Below, in pieces: positions 1 to 7,953 of a stretch of DNA of 15,151 nucleotides. The position numbers and the translations under genes are program-made. The DNA lies in assembly GCA_037447655.1 (NCBI GenBank), contig JBBHKE010001951.1:1-15151 (forward strand). The letters are read 5' to 3'. Source of the DNA: Zygnema cylindricum. Lineage: Eukaryota; Streptophyta; Zygnematophyceae; Zygnematales; Zygnemataceae. The notes under the pieces are model-generated. The model did no database searches. It saw nothing but the letters and a program-made list of their open reading frames with translations, and had not been told where the DNA came from. Each line of letters opens with the position of its first letter. Positions within the stretch are counted from its first letter, which is position 1.

Positions 1-205
1 CCTTTGTGATCACTTAAGAGAGGGGAAGATCCTTTGTGACCGATTAAGAGAGAGAGAGAGGAAGATCCATTGTGGTCAGTTAAGAGAGTATGATCCTTTT
101 TCGTCAATTCAGAGGTGTTGAGGATCCTTAGTGATCCATTTGGAGAATAGAGGTCTTAAGGAGTATGATCATTCTCGAGTGATCATTTAAGAGTGTAGAG
201 TTTAT
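1..205 (+). repeat. Degenerate ~30-bp minisatellite inside the LTR
   Basis: About six diverged units share the pattern gatCCTTTGTGATCACTTAAGAGAG. Units start near 1, 31, 67, 95, 126 and 170, with lengths of 28 to 44 bp. Units 1 and 2 are the most alike; later units differ by substitutions and by short GA expansions, for example a run of GA near 51-60. Tandem arrays like this are common in the U3 part of plant LTRs. Confidence 0.7.
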
Positions 206-380
206 CTTTGAAGAGAGAAGAAGAAGAGAGAAGAGTTGATGTAAAAGAGGCTCCGGCCAAGAACACTTGTATAACCTTTTGGTCGATTATACCTCTTATA
301 TTTTATGAGCTTCTGCTGTGTAATGTTTTATGCTTTTTGAGCATTTAATTTGAGTGGGTTATTTATTTTAAGATCCAACA
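1..380 (+). mobile_element. LTR retrotransposon long terminal repeat, 3' portion (3' LTR or solo LTR), truncated by window edge
   Basis: The block ends in AGATCCAACA, the usual ...ATCCAACA end of plant copia-type LTRs (mirror of a TGTTGGAT start). Upstream is a GA-rich tandem zone, then an AT-rich stretch with poly(A)-signal-like and T-rich segments (about 285-360), as is usual for R/U5 regions. No primer-binding site of the TGGTATCAGAGC type follows position 380; the sequence passes straight into a CT tract. This therefore looks like a 3' LTR whose body lies to the left, or a solo LTR, and not a 5' LTR. Plus orientation is inferred from resemblance to the ends of 5' LTRs and is not certain. 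The left end and target duplication are outside the window. Confidence 0.6.
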
Positions 381-381
381 C

Positions 382-456
382 TCTGTTCTATCTCTCTTCC
401 ACTCTCCCTCTCTCCCTCCCTCTCCCTCTCACTGCCTCTTTCTCCCTCCCTCGCCT
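382..456 (+). repeat. Polypyrimidine (CT) tract, short
   Basis: Almost pure C/T on the plus strand, made of CTCTCCCTCTCC-like words. It begins right after the LTR end, so the LTR appears to sit at or inside its left edge. The words near its right end (CTCCCTCTCACTGCCTC) recur at the right end of the tract at 11324-11715, and both tracts are followed by the same downstream repeat P. Confidence 0.85.
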
Positions 457-465
457 TATTAAATG

Positions 466-782
466 AGCCTGGAGAATAGGATGGACAGAAAAATGATTGA
501 TGAGGTGAAGCTGAATTATAAGTCAACTAGTAGTTTTTGTTATAGCTCTGCCTTATGGAAGGTTGACAAACTGCCTACTTAATGAACTTATATTTATATT
601 TCTTACCTTTTTTGTTTGAGAGTTGTTACAAAACTGGAAGAGTGTTAAAAATCATAAACTTTGATGCATTTTGTACTTTGGATTTATCACCATAAAAATC
701 CTCCATGGGAGACTTCAGATATATGTGGGCTCTACGCTAGAACTTCACGGGGTTCACGAAAAGATGTCATATGAAGAATGAC
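466..782 (+). repeat. Repeat P, copy 1 (partner at 11724-12026)
   Basis: This ~315-bp AT-rich segment matches 11724-12026 in the same orientation at roughly 70-75% by eye. Shared anchors include GGAGAA near the start, GAGGTGAAG (about 502), GAGTGTTA (about 640), TTTGATGCATTTT (about 660), CTTCAGATATATGT versus CCTCAGATATATGT (about 712), GGCTCTACGC (about 728) and GGTTCACGAAAA (about 751). Both copies directly follow a CT tract. No protein or RNA gene is recognisable; it may be part of an uncharacterised transposable element or an old segmental duplication. Confidence 0.75.
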
Positions 783-833
783 AGTGTGCTACTCTAATTA
801 ATGTGGCCAAGTAGGAGGAAGGCTCTTCGAGGC

Positions 834-976
834 GTGATCAACCACAACCGACGATTGCTAATCATGTATATTAATGTTTTATAGTTAGATCGGTCATTAA
901 CGAAATGAAAACTTTACTGTGTGTGATTAACCAGAACCGATGTTTCTTAATCATGTATACTGGTTTTTTATAAAGT
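834..976 (+). repeat. Imperfect direct repeat, 89-bp period
   Basis: A ~54-bp unit starting GTGATCAACCACAACCGA at 834 recurs as GTGATTAACCAGAACCGA at 923. Both continue with CTAATCATGTATA-like or TTAATCATGTATA-like sequence. The intervening ~35 bp is not clearly repeated. The origin is unknown. The remaining sequence to 1202 is AT-rich and shows nothing recognisable. Confidence 0.6.
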
Positions 977-1202
977 TTACTGCTCAATGCAAAGAAAATG
1001 ATTTGACCTCCATTGCTTCACTGACTCTCGCTAATACACGAGGGTCTCAAACCAAGCTACAATACCATATTATTAGGCCTCGTATCACACATTCACAGCA
1101 TATACACATCAAAAGATTAAATGTTATTTCTAAAGCTAAAAAAATATACATCTCCCTTTTAATATAAAAACTTGCCTTAACGACTAATATATATTAACGC
1201 GG

Positions 1203-1675
1203 TTCTCTCCGTGGTTACTCTCTCCACCTCCCTAACACTCTCTCTCTTCCAATCTCTCACACTCTCCTCTCTTCCGCTCTCTCCATCCCTATCCCTCTCC
1301 CTCTCTTTATTTCTCCCTCTCTCCTCTCTCTTCTCTGAACTCTCGCCCTCTCTCTCCCTCTCTTTGCAACCCTCTCACTTCCGCTCTCTACGTCTCTCTT
1401 CCTCTTTATCCATCTCCCTCGCTTCTCCTTATCTCTCCTCTCTCCTTTCTCCCTTTGTCTCTCTCACTCCACCTTTCCCTCTCTCGCAACTCTCTCACCC
1501 TTTCTTACTCTCTCGCCCTCTCTCCCCATCTCTCCCTCTTCCCACTGCTCTCTACATCTCCTACCATCTTTACCTCTCTCTCTCCCTTTCTATCTCTCTC
1601 CCTTTCTCTCCCTCACTCTCCCCCTCTCTTCTCCTCTCTTCTTCGTTCTATCTCTCCAATGCCCCCTCTTTCCGA
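1203..1675 (+). repeat. Polypyrimidine (CT) tract, 0.47 kb
   Basis: Nearly pure C/T on the plus strand, built of variable CTCTCCCTCT words with scattered A and G. It is irregular and not a clean dinucleotide array, so it is an old, degenerate microsatellite or a low-complexity repeat. It is open in several frames only because CT words encode Ser, Leu and Pro without stops; those frames are artefacts. Confidence 0.9.
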
Positions 1676-1681
1676 CTCAGA

Positions 1682-1931
1682 AGATAGGACCCCCTCTCCC
1701 AGAGAGCTTCTGTACAAAAGGTCAACTTTGACCCTCCATAACTTACTGCTCAGGGGAGCAAATTCAGAGATTCTTTTTGCTATCGACTCAAGGGAGTCTT
1801 GCCTTGACAGGGATGAAGTTAGTCGGAGTTTTTGTCTGCCAGGGTGGCAGTTATTTTTGCTTAAACACAAAGGGGTCAGGATTATCCTAGAGGCTTCTTG
1901 GAAGCTGTCCACTCTGAGGACTTATGGAGGT
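1682..1931. other. Complex 250-bp insert splitting a CT tract, with four small perfect hairpins
   Basis: Mixed-composition sequence interrupts the CT tract. It is bordered by the hexamer CTCAGA on both sides (1676-1681 and 1932-1937), which could be a target duplication but is short. Inside are four perfect inverted repeats in a row: GGTCAA/TTGACC (1720-1733), TGCTC/GAGCA (1747-1760), GACTC/GAGTC (1785-1798) and CTGCCA/TGGCAG (1836-1850). It has no terminal inverted repeats and no TG...CA ends. Its short reading frames resemble no family known to me. It could be a small non-autonomous element or a fragment of a structured transcript. Confidence 0.5.
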
Positions 1932-1938
1932 CTCAGAG

Positions 1939-3355
1939 TTTCACCTCTCTCTCTCCCTCTCCCTACTATTCCCTCTTTCTCCTTCTTGCTCTCCCTCACT
2001 CTCCTCCCTCCCTCCCTCTCTCTCCTCTCTCCACCCCGCCTCTCCCTATTTCCCGCTCTCTCACTCTCCATCTTTTCATCTCTCCATCTCTCTCTCCGTT
2101 TCTCCATCATTCTCTCTCTCACTCTCCCTCTTTTCCCCTCCCTTCCTCTCCCCTTTTCTCCATCTCCTACTCTCTCTCACTCTCCCTTCTTCTCTCCCTC
2201 TTTTCCTCTCTCCCTCCCCCTTTCCCCTCTCTCCCCATTGTTTACCCTCTAGCCCTCTCCCTTCCCTTTCTCCTTATCCCTTCCTCTCTCTCCTTCATTC
2301 TTGTCTCCTTTCTCTCTTTCTCCCTCTCACTCCCTCTTTCTCTCGCTCTTTGCCCTTCTCCCCCTCTCCCCCCTCTCCCTCCCTCTCCCTCCCTCACTCC
2401 TCTCTCTCTCTCCCTCTCTCCCTCTTTCCCTGTGTCTCCCTCTTCCTTCGTCTCTACCGCTCTCTCGCTCTTTTTCCCTCTTTCTCTCTTTCCCTCTTTA
2501 CCTCTCTCTCCCTTTTTCTCACTCTCTCAAACTTGCACTCCATCTCTTCCTCTCTCGTCCTCCCCCTCCCTCGCTTTCCGTTCTAACTCTCGCCACACTC
2601 CTGTTGTCTCCATCTCTCTCCCTCTCTCCCCTCTTTCGCCTCTCCCTTTCTTTTCCTCTCCCTCTCTCTCCTCTCTCTCTCTCTCCCTCTCTTCCCCTCT
2701 TTCTTTTTTTTCTTCTCACCCCATCTCCCTCTTTCCCTCTCTCCGTCTCCTTTTCTCTTATGTAGCCCTCATCCCCTATCTCATGTCTCTCCTCTCTCTC
2801 CTCTCTCTATCTCTACTCTCCTCTCTCGCATCTCTTTGGTCTCTATGCTCTCTCTATTTTCTCCTCTCTCCTTTCTTCTTTCCCTCAACCCCTCTTTTTT
2901 CCTCATTCTTCCACTCTCTCCCACTCTCCCTCTCCCTTTCTAGTCCCTCTGTCTTTCCATCTTTCTCTTTATCGCCACTTTTCTCTCCCTCTCCCCCTCT
3001 CCCTCTCTCTCTCTTTCCTCTCTCTTCCTCTACCGCCAGCCTCACTCTTTCCCACTCTCTCGTTCTATCCCTCTCTCACCCTCCTTCCCTCTCTTTCCCT
3101 CTGTCCTATTTTCTTCCCATCCCTCCCTTTCTCTACCTGTCTCTTTTTCTCTCTCCTCCTTCCTCCCTCTCACCATCTCTCGCTCTCTTGCTCTCTCTAC
3201 CTCTCTCTCTCATCCTTTTCCTCTCCCTCTCTCTCTCCCTCTCCCTCTGTCTCGTTCTCCCTCTCCCTCTCCCTCCCTTTCTTTTCCTCTCTCCTCTCCC
3301 CCTCTATCCCACTTCCCCTCTCTTGCTACTCCTCGCTCCCTCTCTCCCTCTCTCG
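1939..3355 (+). repeat. Long polypyrimidine (CT) tract, 1.42 kb
   Basis: This is the longest low-complexity tract in the window. All of it is C/T-dominated on the plus strand, with CTCTCCCTC words, T-runs and rare purines. It contains long apparent reading frames on both strands (Ser/Leu/Pro-rich on plus, Arg/Glu-rich on minus) that are pure compositional shadows. Long polypurine-polypyrimidine DNA can form triplex (H-DNA) structures. Confidence 0.92.
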
Positions 3356-3636
3356 GTTAAAATATGGAAGGTCTTAAACAAAAAACGAGGTAGTAGTATA
3401 TCTCAAGTAGATAAAAATTAGGTGGGACTTTGGAGTGGGACAGAAACAGCCCCTCTCCTTCTCCCTCCATCTCTCTAAAAGACCAAAATCTCTCGATTGA
3501 TTATTATCCAAGGAAGAAAAGCCACAGATTTGAGTTTTGTGATTTTATTGTTTTAGGATGAAATCATTGTGGGGCAAAATTTAATGTGGAAAATAATGTC
3601 TAATAGTAATTGACGATGGTGGATGGCATTTATTTT
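3356..3636. other. No gene seen; AT-rich spacer with a minor CT stretch
   Basis: Ordinary AT-rich sequence with a short CT run at about 3449-3476. No reading frame, RNA gene or repeat partner was recognised. Confidence 0.6.
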
Positions 3637-3729
3637 ATCCCCCTCCCCCTCTCTCCCCCTTCCCTCTCTCTCTCTCTCTCTTTCCTCTTCTCTCTCCTCC
3701 ACTTCCGCCTGCCTCACTCTATCCCTCCA
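3637..3729 (+). repeat. Polypyrimidine (CT) tract, short
   Basis: About 93 bp of C/T on the plus strand, including a pure (CT)n run near 3665-3681. Same strand asymmetry as the other tracts. Confidence 0.85.
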
Positions 3730-3941
3730 TGTTAATGGCAAGAAATACTAGTGGAAATTTACGCTAAAAATTTATTTGTTGTAGAAGGCCATTAGAGCAT
3801 CATATCAGTTTTCGAAAAACAACATGCAGAGACCATTTCCACATAATCCGCCACAATGTCAGTAAAATCAAAAACTGGAAACAATAATGCTTACGTCAAA
3901 CTGGCTATGGCGTCAAAAAAATCATTAAATGGATCCTATCC

Positions 3942-4029
3942 TGACGTCACCTCTACTACGGATTGGTGGACTGTCTTTTGTACGGTGACGTCACCTCTAC
4001 TACGGATTGGTGGACTGTCTTTTGTACGG
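3942..4029 (+). repeat. Perfect 44-bp tandem duplication carrying two TGACGTCA sites
   Basis: The 44-bp unit 3942-3985 is repeated without change at 3986-4029. Each unit begins with the palindrome TGACGTCA and ends with TTTTGTACGG. TGACGTCA is a known high-affinity plant bZIP site (TGACG, as-1/C-box type), so two sites lie exactly 44 bp apart. A third related core, TTACGTCA, lies just upstream (about 3892-3899). Perfect identity implies a recent duplication. The reading frames across it are not recognisable as proteins. Confidence 0.85.
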
Positions 4030-4269
4030 TGTCTGAGTTGGCCATATGCGCGCAAGTCTCTGCGCAGAGTGAGAGTTTTGCCCGGCTAAAAAGGGCGAAG
4101 ATGTTTACACCTACATTGACAATATTTGTTCTATCGGCACGATTTAAGGAGATTGACACAAATTGTGACATTGCCTCCACAATTTTCTCTAGCTTTCCTC
4201 CTTGCTATGATGCAGTTCACTTAAGTTTTTAAGTGTGGAAACCCCTCCGATTTTACGAATTCGATGCAG
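4030..4269. other. Unassigned spacer with a 12-bp palindrome
   Basis: No gene is supported. The stretch contains the perfect palindrome CTCTGCGCAGAG (4058-4069) next to TGCGCGCA. An 89-codon open frame (3963-4232) runs through the tandem duplication and this spacer, but its product resembles nothing I know and it ends just before element M1. Confidence 0.4.
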
Positions 4270-4271
4270 TA

Positions 4272-4486
4272 CACCGTGAATCGTTATTAGCCTATTGAAC
4301 GCTAATTCAAGTACCTTTTTCTTTTTCAAATTCTCAAAGAGAATTATCCATACTATTTAAAAAAACGCTAATTCCTAATTAGAGTAAACGATTTCTTTGA
4401 AAATTTCCAAATTCCCAATTAGCGTTAATAACGGTAATTATTCCTATACGCTAAAAAATCTTCTACTCTAATAACGATTCAAGGTG
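4272..4486. mobile_element. M1, short miniature inverted-repeat transposable element (215 bp)
   Basis: Left end CACCGTGAATCGTTATTAG; right end, reverse-complemented, CACCTTGAATCGTTATTAG (18 of 19 identical). TA dinucleotides flank both ends (4270-4271 and 4487-4488), consistent with a TA target duplication as in Tc1/mariner-type elements. There is no coding capacity. The interior is AT-rich with repeated (A)ATTAGCG or CGCTAAT motifs, and is about 88% identical by eye to M4 (8732-8948). It appears to be an internally deleted relative of the ~550-bp elements M2, M3 and M5. Confidence 0.85.
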
Positions 4487-4512
4487 TAGAGCACTAATTA
4501 AAAAAGTGGGTT

Positions 4513-4573
4513 CTGCTTCTTGTAAGAAGGTGGGTGTCACTGGGATCGACCATTCCAAATTAACAAGAAGCAG
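4513..4573. repeat. 11-bp perfect inverted repeat (hairpin potential)
   Basis: CTGCTTCTTGT at 4513-4523 pairs perfectly with ACAAGAAGCAG at 4563-4573 across a 39-nt loop. No T-run places it as a terminator, and it has no flanking target duplication. The function is unknown. Confidence 0.5.
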
Positions 4574-4589
4574 TTTTTGTAATCATATG

Positions 4590-5288
4590 TCAAGCTAAAT
4601 CATTAGGGTGCCCAAGGAGGCATGGAATAGGCGGACCGCGCAAAACGAGTGGAGGATGGGGTTTAACATGGGGAAATGGGATATCGGATTGACAAAGGGA
4701 AATAAGGTAGAACCCGATGTACAACCCTATGGACTGGAGTAGTATGTACGGATGTCAGGGTCCAACTACGACCTTGGGTACGTTTTATTGAGGGAACCTC
4801 TAAGGGCTCGGACAGCCGAACGAGGGTCGATACACATCCGCGTGCTTTCACAACTTGTACGTGCTTTTGGTATTTTTAGATTATATGGGGAAAGGGGCCT
4901 AAGACTGCCGAGAACTGCAACATTGAAAGACACGGGTTCCCATAGCGGGGAAAGTTAGAGCCCAACAATAATCTCATGTTGCCAACCAGACCCAATGCTT
5001 CATTAACAGGATAGAGCCTGAGGATTTCGGGGCACATTTCACGTTGGGAGTCTTGGAACAATACATAAATGGGAAAAAACGTATTGGAGGTTCTCATGAT
5101 GAATGCCTCATCGGAGCTCAACGATCGGCCAATAGGGAATGGATGATAACTGAAGGACGATGGTCACCCTCATTTACCGCGGATGAATGGGAGTTTCGAA
5201 GCTCAACAACAGGCCCACAAGGTGTGGTGGATGGTTGAAAGGAGGCCTTGACAAGGATGAAAGCGGTACAAAGGGGGAATATTAATTT
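4590..5288. other. Unassigned, more GC-rich stretch; no supported gene
   Basis: Composition is more balanced than the surrounding AT-rich DNA, and several 60-80-codon frames occur on both strands, but each is broken by stops. None resembles a known protein, and there is no splice-joined frame I can defend. It may be a decayed gene or retroelement relic. It lies immediately left of repeat A and has no counterpart left of A'. Confidence 0.35.
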
Positions 5289-5735
5289 TCGATTCCATGG
5301 GACGACAAAAGGGGCAGATAATCAGTCAGGGCAAAACTAGGGAATAAAATTTTTGAAGACATGGGCAAACGCAGAGAAGAGGAGCATTATAAACATTAGA
5401 GGGCTCCTTAAGACTCAGATGACGCGGCATTTTTGCGGGGTATAGGAGAAATGGTGAAATACCGCCTCGGGCTGGACACATACCAAAGCAAACATGGTTC
5501 AAGTAACACAAGTGGATACCGAGAAAAATTCACAAATAGAAGTTTATCCATGTCGCGATGACATAATAGAAAATCTTAGCATGTTTATCCACAAAGCGAT
5601 GGCTAAATAGAAAACCTTTTGCAGTGAACGAAGTAAAGAAGCAAACCGAGTTTGAATGGGCAATTACAACATCACGCATAATAATATGAGTGTAAGTTGC
5701 TTTGTTTGTCAAGATATGATATAAAGGTCAATTAG
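5289..5735 (+). repeat. Repeat A, copy 1 (partner at 13011-13305)
   Basis: Two blocks match the second copy in the same orientation: 5289-5393 (from TCGATTCCATGGGACGACAA) with 13011-13115, and 5549-5735 with about 13118-13305. Identity is around 90% by eye. The 155 bp at 5394-5548 is absent from the second copy. No protein family is recognised in any frame. Confidence 0.8.
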
Positions 5736-6219
5736 TAGATTGGAATCAACCTCGGAGAAGTGGAATCAAAACGTGCAGTGAGATTGCAAACAATTTTAAA
5801 AAAAACCTGACTGTGCCTAGTTTTGTTTACTATTAAGCTAAACTTCAACAATGACAAAAAATGTAATAAGTTTGACATTTTATTTGCTTACAATGCGCAT
5901 TATTATATTGACCCGAAAAACTATTCCATGCCTTGGCTAAGCATTAAGTGAAAATAGACACATATCACTACGTCAATGCTATATCTTGAATTTCATAAAT
6001 CCCGAATTTTTAAGAACACTCGCGGATTTTGATATCCCTAAGCCTGAGTGACCATTTTACTTCGTAAAGACCTTTGAAGAATAGGCGCGATCGACTTCCC
6101 TTTAAGTTTATTGAAGTATATTTCTTCCATTAGCACTCCATAGAAAAGGTTATCTTGATGTCTATCTGATAAATCTTTGAATCTAAGAAAGTTGTTATGA
6201 CAAGCATTAATCTGTTATG
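5736..6219. other. No feature seen; AT-rich intergenic DNA
   Basis: AT-rich sequence without a meaningful reading frame, repeat partner in this window, or recognisable RNA gene. Confidence 0.5.
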
Positions 6220-6349
6220 ATTTCTAAAAATTTGGGGTTTACGATGTCCCAGACTTGACAAATATTATGGGGGTTAGGGCTCGGATCCATGACCTCAATG
6301 AGCTGTCAATGCATTGATTCCGACACCTGTTCTGGAATCCGTACATGGA
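6220..6349 (-). repeat. tRNA-like SINE unit 3 (most diverged, partial)
   Basis: Read on the minus strand, the unit has an A-box-like stretch (6316-6327, GGTGTCGGAATC) and a B-box-like GGATCCGAGCC (6278-6288). These are followed by GGGACATCG and AAACCCC, matching the order in units 1 and 2 (GGGACATGCC, AAACCC). It is absent from the second copy of the block, which starts at 13669. Confidence 0.45.
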
Positions 6350-6360
6350 GGTTTTCTTAT

Positions 6361-6654
6361 CATATGTGTCAAGGGTGAGTTGACTACATTCGGTATAGAA
6401 GCACTCACTTGCCTTTATTTAGCAGCCCCGCCTCAAAAGGTAGCCCATCAATGCATCCATGTTTGAATTTCGCATAATATGGGGTTCAACTTGTCCCACA
6501 ACTAAGTAATTAGACCGACTAAGGCTCGCACATTAGACATCCGAATAGAGTTGTTAGTACGTGAAACATTGAACCACCCACCTGCATGTTGGTCCAAAGG
6601 AGCTAACTAGTGCACCACCTATCCTCATGTTAGCACAAGTAGGTATTTTAACAT
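6361..6654 (-). repeat. tRNA-like SINE unit 2
   Basis: The minus strand carries a decayed A box (GGTGGGTGGTTC, 6571-6582) and a B-box remnant (TGTGCGAGCC, 6523-6532). A shared body with GGGACAAG and GAACCCC follows, then a tail with AAGGCAAG (about 6407-6414). It aligns head to tail with unit 1 at a period of roughly 280-290 bp. The boundaries are approximate. Confidence 0.55.
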
Positions 6655-6990
6655 ATATATCAAGCGTGCACCGACCACATCCTTATATTCAACGACTCAA
6701 CTTGCCTTAATTCATTACCCCCCCTCCCTCAAGATTTAGTCAATCAATACTCTCACAACCTCGATGCCGCTGATGCATGTTAAATTTTGTAGAATGTAGG
6801 GTTTGGCATGTCCCACATTTGGGGAAAATTGGGTCAACTAGGCTCGAACCTAGGACTTCCAACTAGAGTTGGTGTGCATTAACCACTACATCACCAGCCC
6901 TCATGTCAATACTAGCGGTTAGTTATCAATTATAGGAAGCGTGGACGGACTACATCATAGTACTAAACGGCTCATCTTGCCTCTATTCAA
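6655..6990 (-). mobile_element. tRNA-derived SINE-like unit 1 with A and B boxes
   Basis: On the minus strand, 6900-6836 reads GGGCTGGTGATGTAGTGG, then ATGC, and then TCCTAGGTTCGAGCCTAG. The first part resembles a tRNA D-arm/A box (GATGTAGTGGTTAATGC). GGTTCGAGCCT matches the pol III B box GGTTCGANNCC at 10 of 11 positions. Box spacing suits an internal pol III promoter. A proper cloverleaf fails: the anticodon arm CCAAC/GTTGG has only a 4-nt loop and the acceptor stem is weak, so this is a tRNA-related SINE head and not a working tRNA gene. The body after the B box runs down to about 6655 and is repeated in unit 2. Confidence 0.6.
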
Positions 6991-7115
6991 CATGCTCTCG
7001 TAGAATTAACTAAAATTAACTACATAAGCGAATGTTCTTTAATACTGTGTTTGACATTTTTTTTACTTCTGTACGGAATAACGATAATTTTTTGTACGGG
7101 ATGACAAATTTGGTA

Positions 7116-7289
7116 CACCGCACTATAAGAAATCCGCTAGAAATTGTATAATTGACGCTACAGGACAGTACAGTACAGTACTATATTAGCATAAAGGAAA
7201 AAATCAAGTTATCAGTCTATTTACGTTCATAGGTCAAAATATAAGGGCGCCGATATTTTTGTAATCAACACTAATAAACATTCAAGGTG
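7116..7289. mobile_element. M0, decayed miniature element
   Basis: The left end, TA followed by CACCGCACTATAAGAAATC (from 7114), resembles the family start. The right end, CTAATAAACATTCAAGGTG (7271-7289), is close to the M1 right end CTAATAACGATTCAAGGTG. The two ends no longer match each other well, so this is either a decayed element or two unrelated end fragments. It is duplicated at 14435-14608. Confidence 0.45.
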
Positions 7290-7392
7290 TGCCGGTATCG
7301 ATAATCCTTGTAATCAAGTATGCCTATCAAATTCTCTCAATCGAACCCAATTCAACTCAACAAGTAAAGTACCGACTGTACAGCGAGATGCA

Positions 7393-7946
7393 CACGGTGA
7401 ATCGTTATTAGACTTATGTACTCTATATCGGCGCCCCAAAATTTTGACATTGATACCTGAAATACAGTGACTGATTCTATTTTATCCGTGACGTTAATTA
7501 CGGTTCTTGTGAATTAGCGTCAATGGAATTACCGTACTTATTTCATGAATAGTGTGGTGTACGAAATGTGTTTGCTGGTACAAAACTGTATTTGATTACC
7601 AAAAATCGTACGGAAAGTGTAGTTAACTTATGTTGGTTGCATACAGAACTGCGCTTAGAATAAACGTGGAGTCGAGTTTGCGACAAACGCGTTCGCAAAC
7701 CCAAATTAGAATTATGGATTAAGTACACTGAAAGGACGCGACGTGGTACGGATTGTCAGATTTTGTACTTCTACCTATTTTAGTGTGTATGTAATGACGG
7801 CAGATTTTGTATACCTAAATCAGCGTTATAGAGAAATTACAATTAAAATTTTTTTTCGTAATGGTATTCATACACAAATTAGAATCAATGACACTAATTT
7901 ATTATTGATACTAATAATTTATATAGTCTAATAACGATTCACGGTG
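7393..7946. mobile_element. M2, long miniature inverted-repeat element (554 bp)
   Basis: Left end CACGGTGAATCGTTATTAG; right end, reverse-complemented, CACCGTGAATCGTTATTAG. TA flanks the right end (7947-7948); the left flank is CA (7391-7392), perhaps a mutated TA. The interior shares ordered landmarks with M3 and M5: an AATAGTGTGGTGTACG-like block, TTGTCAGATTTTGTACTTC, CCTATTTTAGTGT, and AATTAGCGTCAATG. No transposase frame is present. A 440-bp copy lies at the window end (14712-15151). Confidence 0.85.
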
Positions 7947-7953
7947 TACAATA

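Larger units (their letters stand above)
6350..7832 (+). repeat. Block B, copy 1 (partner at 13669-15151, ~97% identical)
   Basis: From GGTTTTCTTATCATATGTG at 6350, the sequence matches 13669 onward with a net offset of 7319 bp up to the window end; a few one-base indels cancel out. Identity is about 96-98% in the stretches compared by eye, lower (about 90%) in the first 100 bp. The block includes SINE units 2 and 1, M0 and most of M2. The right limit here is set only by the window edge at 15151. Confidence 0.9.

Noticed and set aside
940-1167. 75-codon plus frame
   Set aside because: AT-rich, no recognisable domain, begins in the 89-bp direct repeat; likely chance.
1211-3421. Long plus-strand open frames (up to 507 codons) rich in Ser, Leu and Pro
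   Set aside because: They lie in CT tracts, where C/T words cannot form stop codons in several frames at once. Overlapping frames are all open, with no domain, start context or splice logic.
3942-4029. CRISPR-like direct repeats
   Set aside because: Only two abutting units with no spacers, in a plant-like genome; a simple tandem duplication.
3963-4232. 89-codon plus frame and 74-codon minus frame across the 44-bp duplication
   Set aside because: Part of each is just the duplicated unit translated twice; no recognised domain and no promoter/splice support.
4663-5238. Several 61-81-codon frames on both strands in the GC-richer stretch
   Set aside because: None resembles a known protein and they cannot be joined by convincing splice sites. 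Left as an unassigned stretch.
1800-5262. Shared 17-mer (GCCTTGACAGGGATGAA at 1800 and GCCTTGACAAGGATGAA at 5245)
   Set aside because: One mismatch over 17 bases with no similarity on either side; compatible with chance in a window this size.
6836-6900. Possible tRNA gene on the minus strand
   Set aside because: The D-arm and B box look right, but the anticodon loop is too short and the acceptor stem poor. The unit is repeated with a longer body, so a SINE head fits better.
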